From DATDCV01 sp036524155 (lineage in GTDB: Bacteria > Verrucomicrobiota > Verrucomicrobiia > Limisphaerales > UBA8199), in contig DATDCV010000491.1 in assembly GCA_036524155.1 (NCBI GenBank), positions 1 through 14,340 on the forward strand: a DNA stretch of 14,340 bases, read 5' to 3'. A model generated the notes under the pieces. That model searched no databases and was not told the DNA's origin. It saw only the letters and a program-made list of their open reading frames with translations. This document shows, piece by piece, positions 6,976 to 14,340 of this stretch. The translations under genes were made by a program, and so were the position numbers. The stretch's first letter is position 1. Each line of letters begins with the position of its first letter.

Positions 6976-8097
6976 ATGAACCGCCGCGAGTTCGTCGGCG
7001 GAGTGTTCGGTTCTGCCCTGGCAATGGCTTGGCCGCAGGCGGCGAACGCGGCCGATCGGAACACGAGCGGCGCCGCTGCCGTCGATGATCTCGACGTGGT
7101 GTTAGCACCTGTTCTGAGGGAATCCGGGCTGCCCGCCCTGGCAGCAGGCGCGGTTAAGGAAGGCCGAATCTGTGCCGCCGGAGCAGTCGGACTGCGGATG
7201 GCCGGAGCCCCCGCACGGGTAACGGTTGAGGAAAAATTTCATATCGGTTCCTGCACCAAGGCGATGACGGCGACGCTCGCCGCGATGGCCGTTGAGGAAG
7301 ACAAGCTGAAATGGGAGTCCAGTTTGGCCAGTATATTCCCGGAGCGACGTGATAAAATGGATTCCGCCTTTCGGGAGGTGACGCTCGAGATGCTGCTAAC
7401 ACATCGAGCCGGGTTGCCCCACGACGGCAGTTATTATGGGAAACCACGGGCGCCGGTGACCGAGCAGCGCCTCGCCTACATGGATGCGGTCCTCGCCGAG
7501 CCCCCACCGAACAAGGTGGATTCCTTTAATTACAGCAACGCCGGCTACCTGATCGCGGGCGCGATGCTCGAACGGGTGACGGCCAAATCCTGGGAAGAGG
7601 CCATCCGGGAACGTCTGTTCAAGCCGCTCGCAATGACCACCGCCGGATTCGGTGTCGCGATGACCGACCGCCAAACCGATCAACCATGGGGGCATGTTTT
7701 GAAGGACAATAACTTCGTTCCCCGCTACGGCGATAACCATCGTGCGCTTGGTCCCGCGGGCACGGTCCATTGTTCAATCAAGGACTATCTGAAATTTGCC
7801 GCTCTGCATGCCAGTCTGGGCAGTCGCCCGCCAGGGCTCCTCAACAAAGAGTCCTGCGACAAACTCCATGAGCCGGCGAAGGATGGTTATGCGATGGGCT
7901 GGGGCGTGGTGGACCGTAGCTGGGCGCGCGGAAAAGCGTTGACCCACGCCGGCTCCAACACCATGAACTACTTCGTGGTCTGGGTTGCTCCCAAATTGGA
8001 CTTCGCCTTGGCCGTCGCCACAAACGCCGCGGGCGACAAAGCACCCGCCGCCCTGGATCGCGTGGCGGGCGCACTGGTCAAAAAGTTCTGTTCCTGA
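6976..8097 (+). CDS. Exported serine hydrolase, beta-lactamase/esterase fold
   Basis: A 373-residue member of the serine beta-lactamase-like family (class C / esterase / D-aminopeptidase type). All three active-site motifs are present: SxxK as S92-C-T-K95 in FHIGSCTKAMTA, YxN as Y186-S-N188 in FNYSNAGYLIAG, and HAG (324-326) in LTHAGSNTMNYF in place of KTG. The H-x-G form is usual for esterase or peptidase-like members, so antibiotic resistance should not be assumed. The N-terminus NRREFVGGVFGSALAMAWP looks like a twin-arginine signal, ending near ANA (23-25). The frame opens at 6814, but the signal favours ATG 6976 or ATG 6967; neither has a clear Shine-Dalgarno. A small hairpin (6928-6941) lies in the leader. 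It is the only plus-strand gene in the window and converges on the Gfo-Clp fusion with 35 bases between stops. Substrate unknown. Confidence 0.9.
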   Translation: MNRREFVGGVFGSALAMAWPQAANAADRNTSGAAAVDDLDVVLAPVLRESGLPALAAGAVKEGRICAAGAVGLRMAGAPARVTVEEKFHIGSCTKAMTATLAAMAVEEDKLKWESSLASIFPERRDKMDSAFREVTLEMLLTHRAGLPHDGSYYGKPRAPVTEQRLAYMDAVLAEPPPNKVDSFNYSNAGYLIAGAMLERVTAKSWEEAIRERLFKPLAMTTAGFGVAMTDRQTDQPWGHVLKDNNFVPRYGDNHRALGPAGTVHCSIKDYLKFAALHASLGSRPPGLLNKESCDKLHEPAKDGYAMGWGVVDRSWARGKALTHAGSNTMNYFVVWVAPKLDFALAVATNAAGDKAPAALDRVAGALVKKFCS

Positions 8098-8132
8098 TGC
8101 GAATCCCCGGCAGGGCAGCCAGCCTGGCTATC

Positions 8133-9788
8133 CTACGGATTCTGATCTACGCCAAAGTTCGGATCGAGTTCCTTAAGGATTTCCTGCCTCATTATTGGCG
8201 CCTGTACACCGAATTCCCTGAGCACACGCCCGGCAACGCCGTCTTCCTCCGTAAGTAATCCCAGGAGGATGTGTTCGGTGCCGACGTAGGTGTGATGCAG
8301 CGCCTTGGCTTCCTTCGTGGCCAGGGCGAGGACTTTCTTAACGCGTGGTGTGTAGGGAATACTGCCATACACCCTCTGGTCGGCCCCCCGGCCGACGGCG
8401 TCTCCAACCCTCTTTCGGACAGCTTCCAGATCCAGACCCGCTCTCAAGAGCACATTCACTGCCACCCCCTGCCCCAGCGCGATCAACCCCAGGAGCAAAT
8501 GCTCGGTGCCAACAAAGTTGTGGTTGAGCCGGTCGGCCTCTCTCCTTGCCAAGGCAAGGACTTGTTGTGCCCTGGGAGTAAATGAAGGCAAATCATCGGG
8601 CTCGTCCGGCGCGGGTGGCGTGCTGGAAACAGGTTCTTGCGGAGAGAAGAGCCTGGCGAAGAAACCCTTCGACTTCGTGGGCCCGGTCGCCTCGGCGACG
8701 CCGACGGCAAGCCTCAGGCTACCCAGTTCAATCGACTGCAGGTGAGCGGCACTGGCGTACGCCGCCTCGACCAACGCCATGGTGTTCAGATTATCGCGTC
8801 CGCTGATGGCGGGCTCGGTGCCGGTCTCAAGAGCGACCAGAAGCTGCGCCATCGTGCCGATGAATGCGTCGGGAAACCAACTCTCGGTCCACGTCGGGCA
8901 GTGAAACTGCTTGTCGCCTTTCGCAGCATAACGAATGGTCGAAGGAGTGGTGTACGGGTCCTTGCACCAGCCAATGTCACCGATCGCGAGGCCGTTGAGA
9001 CCTTCGATTCGCCACCGAATGTAGTTCTCACCCGGACACCCTTCCTTGACCGGGCCGGTCCAGGTGTCGTCAAGACCCACACAGCGCAAGCCGCTCGCGT
9101 AATCGAGGATGTAGGTGCAAATGCCGTCCGCGTGGGGGAATTTTGTCCGTGGGTCGGGGCTCACGCTGCAATAAATGCCTTCCGGTTCGCCAAACCAGTA
9201 TCTGAAGGTATCCAGGTGATGGATGGACATGATGCGCAGGGTGAGCCAGCCAAGGTCTCTGTGCCAATCCATCCAGTGCGGGACGCCCCGCATCTCGATA
9301 GTCGCGAGGACCGGCTGGCCTATTGTGCGGTTGTCCAGCAACGTTTTGGCCGCGCGCACGGAGTGGTCGTAGCGCATGTTCTGGTTGACGGCGAGCTTGA
9401 TGCCGGCGGCTTCGCAGGCATTCACCGCCTCGACCGCCTCGGCGTAGCTCATGCCGAGGGGCTTGTGCGCGAGAATGCCTTTGACGGTTTTCCGCGCGCA
9501 CGCGGCCCGGATCAAACCGAGTTGCGCGTTCGGAGGCACGGCGAAGTCCAGCACTTCGATCGTGGGGTCCTCCAACAACTGCTCCGCGCTGTCATAGACT
9601 GTGGGAATTGCGTGGCGCTGAGCCACGCGCGCGGCATGAGCCCGATGCCGTGACGCGATTGCCACCGGGTTGAAACCTGCTTTGCGGTAAGCCACCAGGT
9701 GACATTCGTTGACGATAAAGCCGCTGCCAACGATTCCGATGCGAAAATCCTTCCGCCGCGGCACTGGCGCATGGATGTTGAGTTCCAT
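8133..9788 (-). CDS. Gfo/Idh/MocA oxidoreductase fused to a ClpC-type N-terminal domain
   Basis: A 551-residue protein with no signal peptide, so cytoplasmic. Residues 15-360 are a Gfo/Idh/MocA oxidoreductase: Rossmann loop GSGFIV (21-26), HKP at 108-110 where EKP is usual (K109 kept), and HxxD at H190-D193 (SIHHLDTFRYWFG). A proline-rich linker (388-401) leads to a complete Clp N-domain of two repeats: FTPRAQQVLALARREADRL from 403 and YTPRVKKVLALATKEAKAL from 479. Each repeat has the GTEH-LLGL signature (427-435 and 503-511). E429 and E505 line up with the two glutamates of ClpC that bind phospho-arginine. No Walker motif or AAA+ module follows. One frame runs through the junction with no ATG, GTG or TTG codon between about residues 355 and 402, so internal initiation of a separate Clp protein is unlikely. 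The start at 9788 has no clear Shine-Dalgarno; the frame opens upstream into the PPC gene. It follows that gene by 49 bases. Domain calls are firm; the joint function is unknown. Confidence 0.9.
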   Translation of the reverse strand: MELNIHAPVPRRKDFRIGIVGSGFIVNECHLVAYRKAGFNPVAIASRHRAHAARVAQRHAIPTVYDSAEQLLEDPTIEVLDFAVPPNAQLGLIRAACARKTVKGILAHKPLGMSYAEAVEAVNACEAAGIKLAVNQNMRYDHSVRAAKTLLDNRTIGQPVLATIEMRGVPHWMDWHRDLGWLTLRIMSIHHLDTFRYWFGEPEGIYCSVSPDPRTKFPHADGICTYILDYASGLRCVGLDDTWTGPVKEGCPGENYIRWRIEGLNGLAIGDIGWCKDPYTTPSTIRYAAKGDKQFHCPTWTESWFPDAFIGTMAQLLVALETGTEPAISGRDNLNTMALVEAAYASAAHLQSIELGSLRLAVGVAEATGPTKSKGFFARLFSPQEPVSSTPPAPDEPDDLPSFTPRAQQVLALARREADRLNHNFVGTEHLLLGLIALGQGVAVNVLLRAGLDLEAVRKRVGDAVGRGADQRVYGSIPYTPRVKKVLALATKEAKALHHTYVGTEHILLGLLTEEDGVAGRVLREFGVQAPIMRQEILKELDPNFGVDQNP

Positions 9789-9837
9789 CGAAGCCGGGCA
9801 CCAACATACACCTTCGGCAGAGATCGACAACCTCGGG

Positions 9838-12336
9838 TCAGTTCCCCGGCACAATCTCAAACGGTATCGCCGGCAGCGTTCCCAATGGCACGCGTCTCGG
9901 GTTGGCCTGTTTTTTAGCTTTCTGCGTGGCCGCCGGGTTTCTGGCGGGAACAAGTCCAACAATAAGGTTGCCCTTAAGCCCGGCCTTTGATGTCTTCGCG
10001 TCACTCTCGAAGACGATTTCGGCTCCGCGCTCAGTGGTCGCGGCTTTGCCAAGGGAAACCCCCGGCGGCGGATCACTCAGCTCAAGGTCGAAACGGTCGA
10101 GGTAGCTCGCCCCCAGTCCGCCGAGCCTCAGCCGCGCAGCACCGCCGACAGGGATTTTTACAGGCAGCGCGGACGCGAGTTGCAGCCCCGCCCTGCCGAA
10201 CCCCCGTCCGGTCACTGCCACCTTCAACTCCTGCGCGGGAACCAGGTGCCGGTAGGCAAACGCTTGCATCATATCTTCTGCTGGCACGGCCTTTCGCGTA
10301 ACGAACCGACCCCCGATTTTGGCCCGGCCCTGGAGCGAGATGTTGATTGGTTCTTTGCGCCCGGCCGCCTGGGCCGACACTGTAAGGCGGACCTGGTCCT
10401 GGCCGGCGGGGATTCGCTCGCCGCTCAGGCTGAAACCGGCGGGCGCATCATCCAAGGCCAGCGTGATCTCGTTAGTGAAGCCGTCTTTGCGTAGAGCGTA
10501 AACCGTCAGGGGAAAACTGAAACCCGCACGGACGTTTATGCTCGAGGGCGTCACGCGCAACTCGAAGTCCGGCTCCGGCGGACTAATGCGTAAACGGTAG
10601 GCGTAGTCTGGGCCACCCTGATGCTGTGCATCGCCGAGGTGGACAAAATAAAGGCCAGCGGCCGGCAGCACGGCGCGCAGATACGAATCAGCGTGGTGAG
10701 TATTCAAGCCGGAGCCCTTGTCCTCGTGGTCGTCGTTGAACGCGAGTTGTCGTCCAGCGGCATCCGTAAGCCTGAGCTCGGAATCCAAAGGAGAATTCAG
10801 GCGCCGTGCGTAAACCTCGGCGACGATTTCCTGTCCTGCCTGACCACGAAAACTGAACACATCCCAATCGCCTGGCCCTTCAACGCGGCCATTCACGATG
10901 ATGGGCAAGGTTACCGTCTGCGCATTCGTTGCCGAGTCGTTCGGCTCCCGTTCATTGCAGTCGGGCAGTGTGTCCCGCGCCAGTGGAACATGGTTGGAGA
11001 GAAGTTTGCCTTTCGAGACGGAGACCGCGGAAACACCTGGTTGGTCTGTTGCAGCGAAGCTCAGGTTGGTCGCCGGCAGGTTCCAGCCGCTCAGAGCGAC
11101 TTTGGTTTCCGCGCCTGCCGGTCCCCCGAGCGGGAACATGCTCGTTATGAACGGACTCTCGCTGATCGAGATCCGATAGACAAAATCCTCCCGCCCCCGG
11201 TAGACCGAGTCCCTGACCTCGACCACGTAGTCGCCCTGTCTCGGAACCTCGAAATAGAGCACTGGGTCAGGGTGAAACCGGTAGTCGTCGCTATAGGCCA
11301 ACTCTTTCCCTTTTCCATCATAGAGAGTCAGGGTGGCCTGGAACCACCCGGGCACGGCATCCGGAATGTAAGGAATTAAGTCGCGAGCGCTGACGGACAT
11401 CACCAGCTTTTGGCCTTGGCGGGCAGGGAATCGGTACCGGTCTATTCCACCCGGGAGAATCTGACCATTCACGATCGCCGGCAGCGTGATATTCATTTCC
11501 ACGGGAGCGGCGGCCCTGGGCTCGTTAGTTCGCAGCGGTCTTCGGCCCGGCGGCCCATTCTGAGCTTGGGCTTCCGGTTTGCGAATCTCGGGTAGCTGGC
11601 CGATACAAAACGTGAGCGGGTTGGACAACCCCTGCGGAGTGCCGAGCCGGATTTCCCGGTGGCCAGGCGCTGCCTCACCGCCCGCGGTGACCTGCAGTGT
11701 CGCTGTCTCAGCAATCGCGGGGCTCGCCGGCCTTCGCTGGAAACTGGCGAGCTTGGCGCGAATTTCCGCAAGCGCCTTCTCATCAGCCGCCGTCCACGCC
11801 GGACTCTTGGAGTTTGACGTGCGCTGGCGACGGGCGCGGAAACTCGCCTGGCGCTTGTCCTGAAGTTCCTTGGCTTTTTCCCGCAAGCTGTTGAACTGTT
11901 GCGGCGTGAGCGGCTTCCGGTATTCGATTACGGCTGCATGAGCGTCTGCACCGGAAACATAGACATTGGTGACGCCGTCAAGGAACTGTCCGCCGACCTT
12001 CACTTGAAAAGTGGTGCCCTGCCGTCCACCGGCAGGATAGACATAACCGATACGGGGCGTGATCGGCTGCTGAGCGCTTGCGCGCCACAGGCCCAATTGA
12101 ACCAGAAGGGCAAGACAGGACCCCCGCCTTAGCCAGGCGTGTCCCCTTCTTCGCAGCCGCGCGCTGCTTTTCCGGCACCAGTGTGTCTCTTTTTTTCCTC
12201 GCCGTGCGGGCTTCGTTCGGCCGCCATCTCCGCCGCGCTGCTGTCCTTGAAATGGCGAAGCCTCCGGTTGACAGAGCTTGCTTCCGAAGGAAGGGCTCAA
12301 GGAAGTGAAACAGAACCTGGAAATCGAACGGCTCAC
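9838..12336 (-). CDS. Large secreted protein with two PPC-like domains
   Basis: An 832-residue exported protein of the PVC type found beside DUF1501/DUF1553 genes. The hydrophobic signal SCLALLVQLGLWRASAQQ (73-90) is preceded by an unusual ~70-residue arginine-rich stretch. After it come a TIG/IPT-like beta-sandwich (about 92-130, interrupted by a charged helical insert at 140-205), a pre-peptidase C-terminal (PPC) domain (about 284-392, RYRFPARQGQKLVMSVSARD), a second TIG-like segment (396-440), a second PPC domain (463-586, REPNDSATNAQTV and DWDVFSFRGQAGQEI) and further beta-rich regions to the end. PPC and TIG modules usually bind or present surfaces; no catalytic motif is visible. The start is GTG at 12336, sharing the 4-base overlap GTGA with the DUF1501 stop, with GAAAGAGAT just upstream, which implies translational coupling. 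TTG at 12300 is an alternative; no in-frame start lies closer to the signal peptide, so the N-terminus is uncertain. Confidence 0.85.
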   Translation of the reverse strand: MSRSISRFCFTSLSPSFGSKLCQPEASPFQGQQRGGDGGRTKPARRGKKETHWCRKSSARLRRRGHAWLRRGSCLALLVQLGLWRASAQQPITPRIGYVYPAGGRQGTTFQVKVGGQFLDGVTNVYVSGADAHAAVIEYRKPLTPQQFNSLREKAKELQDKRQASFRARRQRTSNSKSPAWTAADEKALAEIRAKLASFQRRPASPAIAETATLQVTAGGEAAPGHREIRLGTPQGLSNPLTFCIGQLPEIRKPEAQAQNGPPGRRPLRTNEPRAAAPVEMNITLPAIVNGQILPGGIDRYRFPARQGQKLVMSVSARDLIPYIPDAVPGWFQATLTLYDGKGKELAYSDDYRFHPDPVLYFEVPRQGDYVVEVRDSVYRGREDFVYRISISESPFITSMFPLGGPAGAETKVALSGWNLPATNLSFAATDQPGVSAVSVSKGKLLSNHVPLARDTLPDCNEREPNDSATNAQTVTLPIIVNGRVEGPGDWDVFSFRGQAGQEIVAEVYARRLNSPLDSELRLTDAAGRQLAFNDDHEDKGSGLNTHHADSYLRAVLPAAGLYFVHLGDAQHQGGPDYAYRLRISPPEPDFELRVTPSSINVRAGFSFPLTVYALRKDGFTNEITLALDDAPAGFSLSGERIPAGQDQVRLTVSAQAAGRKEPINISLQGRAKIGGRFVTRKAVPAEDMMQAFAYRHLVPAQELKVAVTGRGFGRAGLQLASALPVKIPVGGAARLRLGGLGASYLDRFDLELSDPPPGVSLGKAATTERGAEIVFESDAKTSKAGLKGNLIVGLVPARNPAATQKAKKQANPRRVPLGTLPAIPFEIVPGN

Positions 12337-13724
12337 ATGATCTCTTTCAACCGGCCGCCCATAGGGACGTTCTCATCGGGTGACGGCGCGGCGCGAACGG
12401 CGAGCCCCTGCGGGTGGGGCAGCCTCGCCTCGGACGCTATCCCGATCAGCTCGTACATGCTGCCGATGATATCACAGGGGTAGACAGGGCGGTCCTTGAC
12501 CTCCTCGCCCTTCGCGTCCGAAGCACCCACCACCCTGCCACCTTTGAAGCCGCCTCCCGCCACCACCGCGGAGAAAACCGATCCGTAATGACCGCGACCC
12601 CCGTTCCAAGGCGGCTCCCAAAGCACTCTTGGCGTGCGCCCAAATTCCGTGCTCCACCAGACAATTGTGCTGTCTAGAAGCCCTCGCTCCGAAAGGTCCT
12701 GCAGCAGGGCGGCCATTCCCCGGTCCAACTCAGGCAGCTTGCGCCGCATGGTCTGGAAGTGCTGCTTGTGAGTGTCCCAACCCTTATAGTTGATGGTGAT
12801 ATACGGCACCCCGCGCTCGACCAGCCGCCGCGCCATTAGACACGACTGGCCAAAGGTGTTCTTCCCGTACCGCTCGCGGAGATCATCCTTCTCTTGCCCG
12901 AGATCAAAGACTTTGCCCGCATCTCCCAGGATCAGGTCGTAAGCCTGTTTCTGCGCCTCGTCGAGCGCTTCCATTTGCGGATCACCCTTGGCGGCGAGCT
13001 TGAGCGAGTTGAGTTCTCCGAGGAGCTTCTGCCGGGTCTTTTGGCGGTCATCAGTAATCCCCGGCGCGACGACTCCCTCCACCATAAAGCGGGGCTGGGC
13101 GGGATCTCCGCCGGTGGCAAACGGCTTGTATTTTGAGCCAAGAAATCCCGCTTCAGAGAAACGCCCTTGCGGCTCGGTTAAGACAATGTAGGGAGGGATC
13201 AAGCCGGTGTATCCGGCGTCGTATCCTTTGAAGAGAGAGACTACCGCACCGGCGCACGGGTAGACGTCCCGGCCGCCGGACACCCGCCCCGTTTGGACCA
13301 TGTAGGACGCCGTCTCGTGTGCGTTCACACCATGGGTCAGGCTGCGAATAATTGAATATTTGTCCGCCTGTTTGGCCAGCAACGGCAACAACTCACAGAC
13401 TCTAATCCCGTCGATGTTCGTCGCGATCGGTTTATCGAGCGGGCCGCAGTAATCTGAGCCGGCTTCGGGTTTCGGGTCGAACGTGTCGAGGTGGCAAGCC
13501 CCACCCCACATCCAAATTTGGATTATGGCTTTGGCTTTCCCGCGAGACCGTTCCGTTGCGGACGTTGGCGCCGCTGCTGCCAGCCAGCCCGGGAACCAGG
13601 ATGAAGCGAAAAGCCCTGCCGTTCCCACGAGGCCACGCCGCAACGCCTGGCGCCGGGTGCAGAGCGCCTGAGCCGTTTCCGGGCTCGGCGTCAGAGGCCC
13701 AAATCTGCCACGAGCCGGGTCCAT
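12333..13724 (-). CDS. DUF1501 family protein, Tat-exported
   Basis: A 463-residue DUF1501 protein, a family related to the alkaline phosphatase/sulfatase fold and typical of Planctomycetes and Verrucomicrobia. A twin-arginine signal is visible as TRRQALRRGLVG (23-34), followed by a hydrophobic stretch to about 52. Conserved segments are IQIWMWGGACHLDTFDPKP (68-86), IIRSLTHGVNAHETASYMV (125-143), GVPYITINYKGWDTHKQHF (305-323), STEFGRTPRV (358-367) and NGGRGHYG (374-381); the His and Asp residues in these are likely metal-binding or catalytic. The frame opens at 13811, but codons there have much lower third-position GC than those after 13724, and 13724 places the RR motif normally, so 13724 is preferred. 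It follows DUF1553 and overlaps the PPC gene by four bases. DUF1553-DUF1501 pairs are a recurrent PVC arrangement whose substrate is not established. Confidence 0.92.
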   Translation of the reverse strand: MDPARGRFGPLTPSPETAQALCTRRQALRRGLVGTAGLFASSWFPGWLAAAAPTSATERSRGKAKAIIQIWMWGGACHLDTFDPKPEAGSDYCGPLDKPIATNIDGIRVCELLPLLAKQADKYSIIRSLTHGVNAHETASYMVQTGRVSGGRDVYPCAGAVVSLFKGYDAGYTGLIPPYIVLTEPQGRFSEAGFLGSKYKPFATGGDPAQPRFMVEGVVAPGITDDRQKTRQKLLGELNSLKLAAKGDPQMEALDEAQKQAYDLILGDAGKVFDLGQEKDDLRERYGKNTFGQSCLMARRLVERGVPYITINYKGWDTHKQHFQTMRRKLPELDRGMAALLQDLSERGLLDSTIVWWSTEFGRTPRVLWEPPWNGGRGHYGSVFSAVVAGGGFKGGRVVGASDAKGEEVKDRPVYPCDIIGSMYELIGIASEARLPHPQGLAVRAAPSPDENVPMGGRLKEIM

Positions 13725-13827
13725 ATTGGCTTTTCGGTTAGCAAGTTCAATACCTGAGACGGGCCCGGCTCGAGCGAAGTTACGCCGCGCTTCTTTTGGT
13801 CCACTGGCCATTTCGCCCGCTTGTCAC

Positions 13828-14340
13828 TTAATGGCGACATAAGAACTCCGCACTGTTTACCAGCGCCCACGCCAGGTCAATCAGCGCCTCGCGCTGCGAA
13901 GACCCGCCGCTGGCGGTATGCGCCGACACGGTCTTCCACTCCTCCCCGGTCGGGTAGCGGGATAAAATCAGCAGGTACAGCCCGTTGGCAATCTCGCGTG
14001 GAGGCGCTTTGGAATCGAGCAAGTTTCGGAGCTTCGGGCTTTGCTCGAGCTTGCGCTGGATATGGCTTGAGTTGAGCAAATGCAGGCACTGAGCCGCTGT
14101 TGGGCGATTATTACGTTCCGTTTCCAAACCGCTATCGCGCGGAGAGCGTCCAAACAACTCCAGGAACGAGCTGCTAATGCTGCCGTCCGGCAGCGCGACC
14201 GAACGCTGGCCTTCGGGGACGAAGGTATAAGGCTCGGGAATCGCGCTCGAGTACTGCTCGGAGGTTCCGGTGATTTGGTTGAGCGCGTCGATCAGCACCT
14301 CGGCGTCCAGTCGCCTCATCGGGTAGTGCGCAAAGTTAGC
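13828..14340 (-). CDS. DUF1553 (PSD1-type) protein, C-terminal part
   Basis: The last 170 residues of a DUF1553 protein; the frame stays open through the right edge, so the true start is outside the window. The first visible residues, ANFAHYPMRRLDAEVLIDAL, are the signature of this domain, and PTAAQCLHLLNSSHI, NGLYLLILSRYPT and WALVNSAEFLCRH match the usual C-terminus (…ALLNSKEFLFNH in relatives). Full-length members in the PVC group are large secreted proteins that often also carry DUF1549 and a cytochrome c-like (PSCyt) domain; none of that is visible here. It is upstream of DUF1501 with 103 bases to that gene's preferred start, and the two are probably one transcript. The biochemical role is not established. 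Confidence 0.9.
   Translation of the reverse strand, partial: ANFAHYPMRRLDAEVLIDALNQITGTSEQYSSAIPEPYTFVPEGQRSVALPDGSISSSFLELFGRSPRDSGLETERNNRPTAAQCLHLLNSSHIQRKLEQSPKLRNLLDSKAPPREIANGLYLLILSRYPTGEEWKTVSAHTASGGSSQREALIDLAWALVNSAEFLCRH

Noticed and set aside
6976..8097. True beta-lactamase giving antibiotic resistance
   Set aside because: The SxxK, YxN and HAG motifs fit the broad esterase/peptidase-like family; the HxG third motif and genome context give no support for a dedicated beta-lactamase.
8117..8129. Small hairpin AGCCA-GCC-TGGCT between the convergent hydrolase and fusion genes, as a bidirectional terminator
   Set aside because: The stem is only 5 bp and no T-tract follows on either strand, so terminator function cannot be supported.
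8637..9653. Open frame of 338 codons on the plus strand antisense to the Gfo-Clp fusion
   Set aside because: It has no recognisable domain, while the opposite strand shows the Rossmann, HKP and HxxD motifs in order.

Overview
The window looks like a high-GC chromosome segment from a Verrucomicrobiota-type bacterium (PVC superphylum, possibly Limisphaerales/Pedosphaerales). The placement rests on gene content alone: a DUF1553-DUF1501-PPC-domain cluster, a Tat-exported Gfo/Idh/MocA protein, a ThuA-domain protein with a signal peptide, and Shine-Dalgarno sequences that are mostly weak or absent. No 16S or marker gene is present, so it is an inference. I see no tRNA, rRNA, CRISPR array, IS element or integrase.

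Layout. Eleven protein genes are supported; ten are on the minus strand and one on the plus strand. Reading in transcription order (right to left), block A is a DUF1553 protein (C-terminal part only, cut by the right edge), a DUF1501 protein, a large secreted PPC-domain protein, and a Gfo/Idh/MocA oxidoreductase with a complete ClpC-type N-terminal domain at its C-terminus. A plus-strand exported serine hydrolase of the beta-lactamase/esterase fold converges on that fusion gene. Block B (minus), divergent from the hydrolase, is a secreted ThuA-domain protein, a Tat-exported Gfo/Idh/MocA protein and a secreted YceI-family protein, ending in a strong intrinsic terminator. Block C (minus), after a ~300-base non-coding gap full of hairpins, is a cytoplasmic Gfo/Idh/MocA dehydrogenase, a DegT-family aminotransferase and a GT4 glycosyltransferase.

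How the genes fit together. Block C reads as a small sugar-modification set: oxidation of a (probably nucleotide-linked) sugar, PLP-dependent transamination of the keto-sugar, and transfer of a sugar to a glycan. Block B encodes three exported proteins and suggests carbohydrate or polyol handling in the periplasm, substrate unknown. Block A couples exported PVC-type proteins of unclear function to a cytoplasmic oxidoreductase.

The most unusual item is the 551-residue oxidoreductase-ClpC N-domain fusion at 8133-9788. It keeps both Clp repeats and both glutamates that bind phospho-arginine in ClpC, but has no AAA+ ATPase. The three Gfo-family proteins also carry three versions of the catalytic tripeptide: EKP, EAP and HKP.
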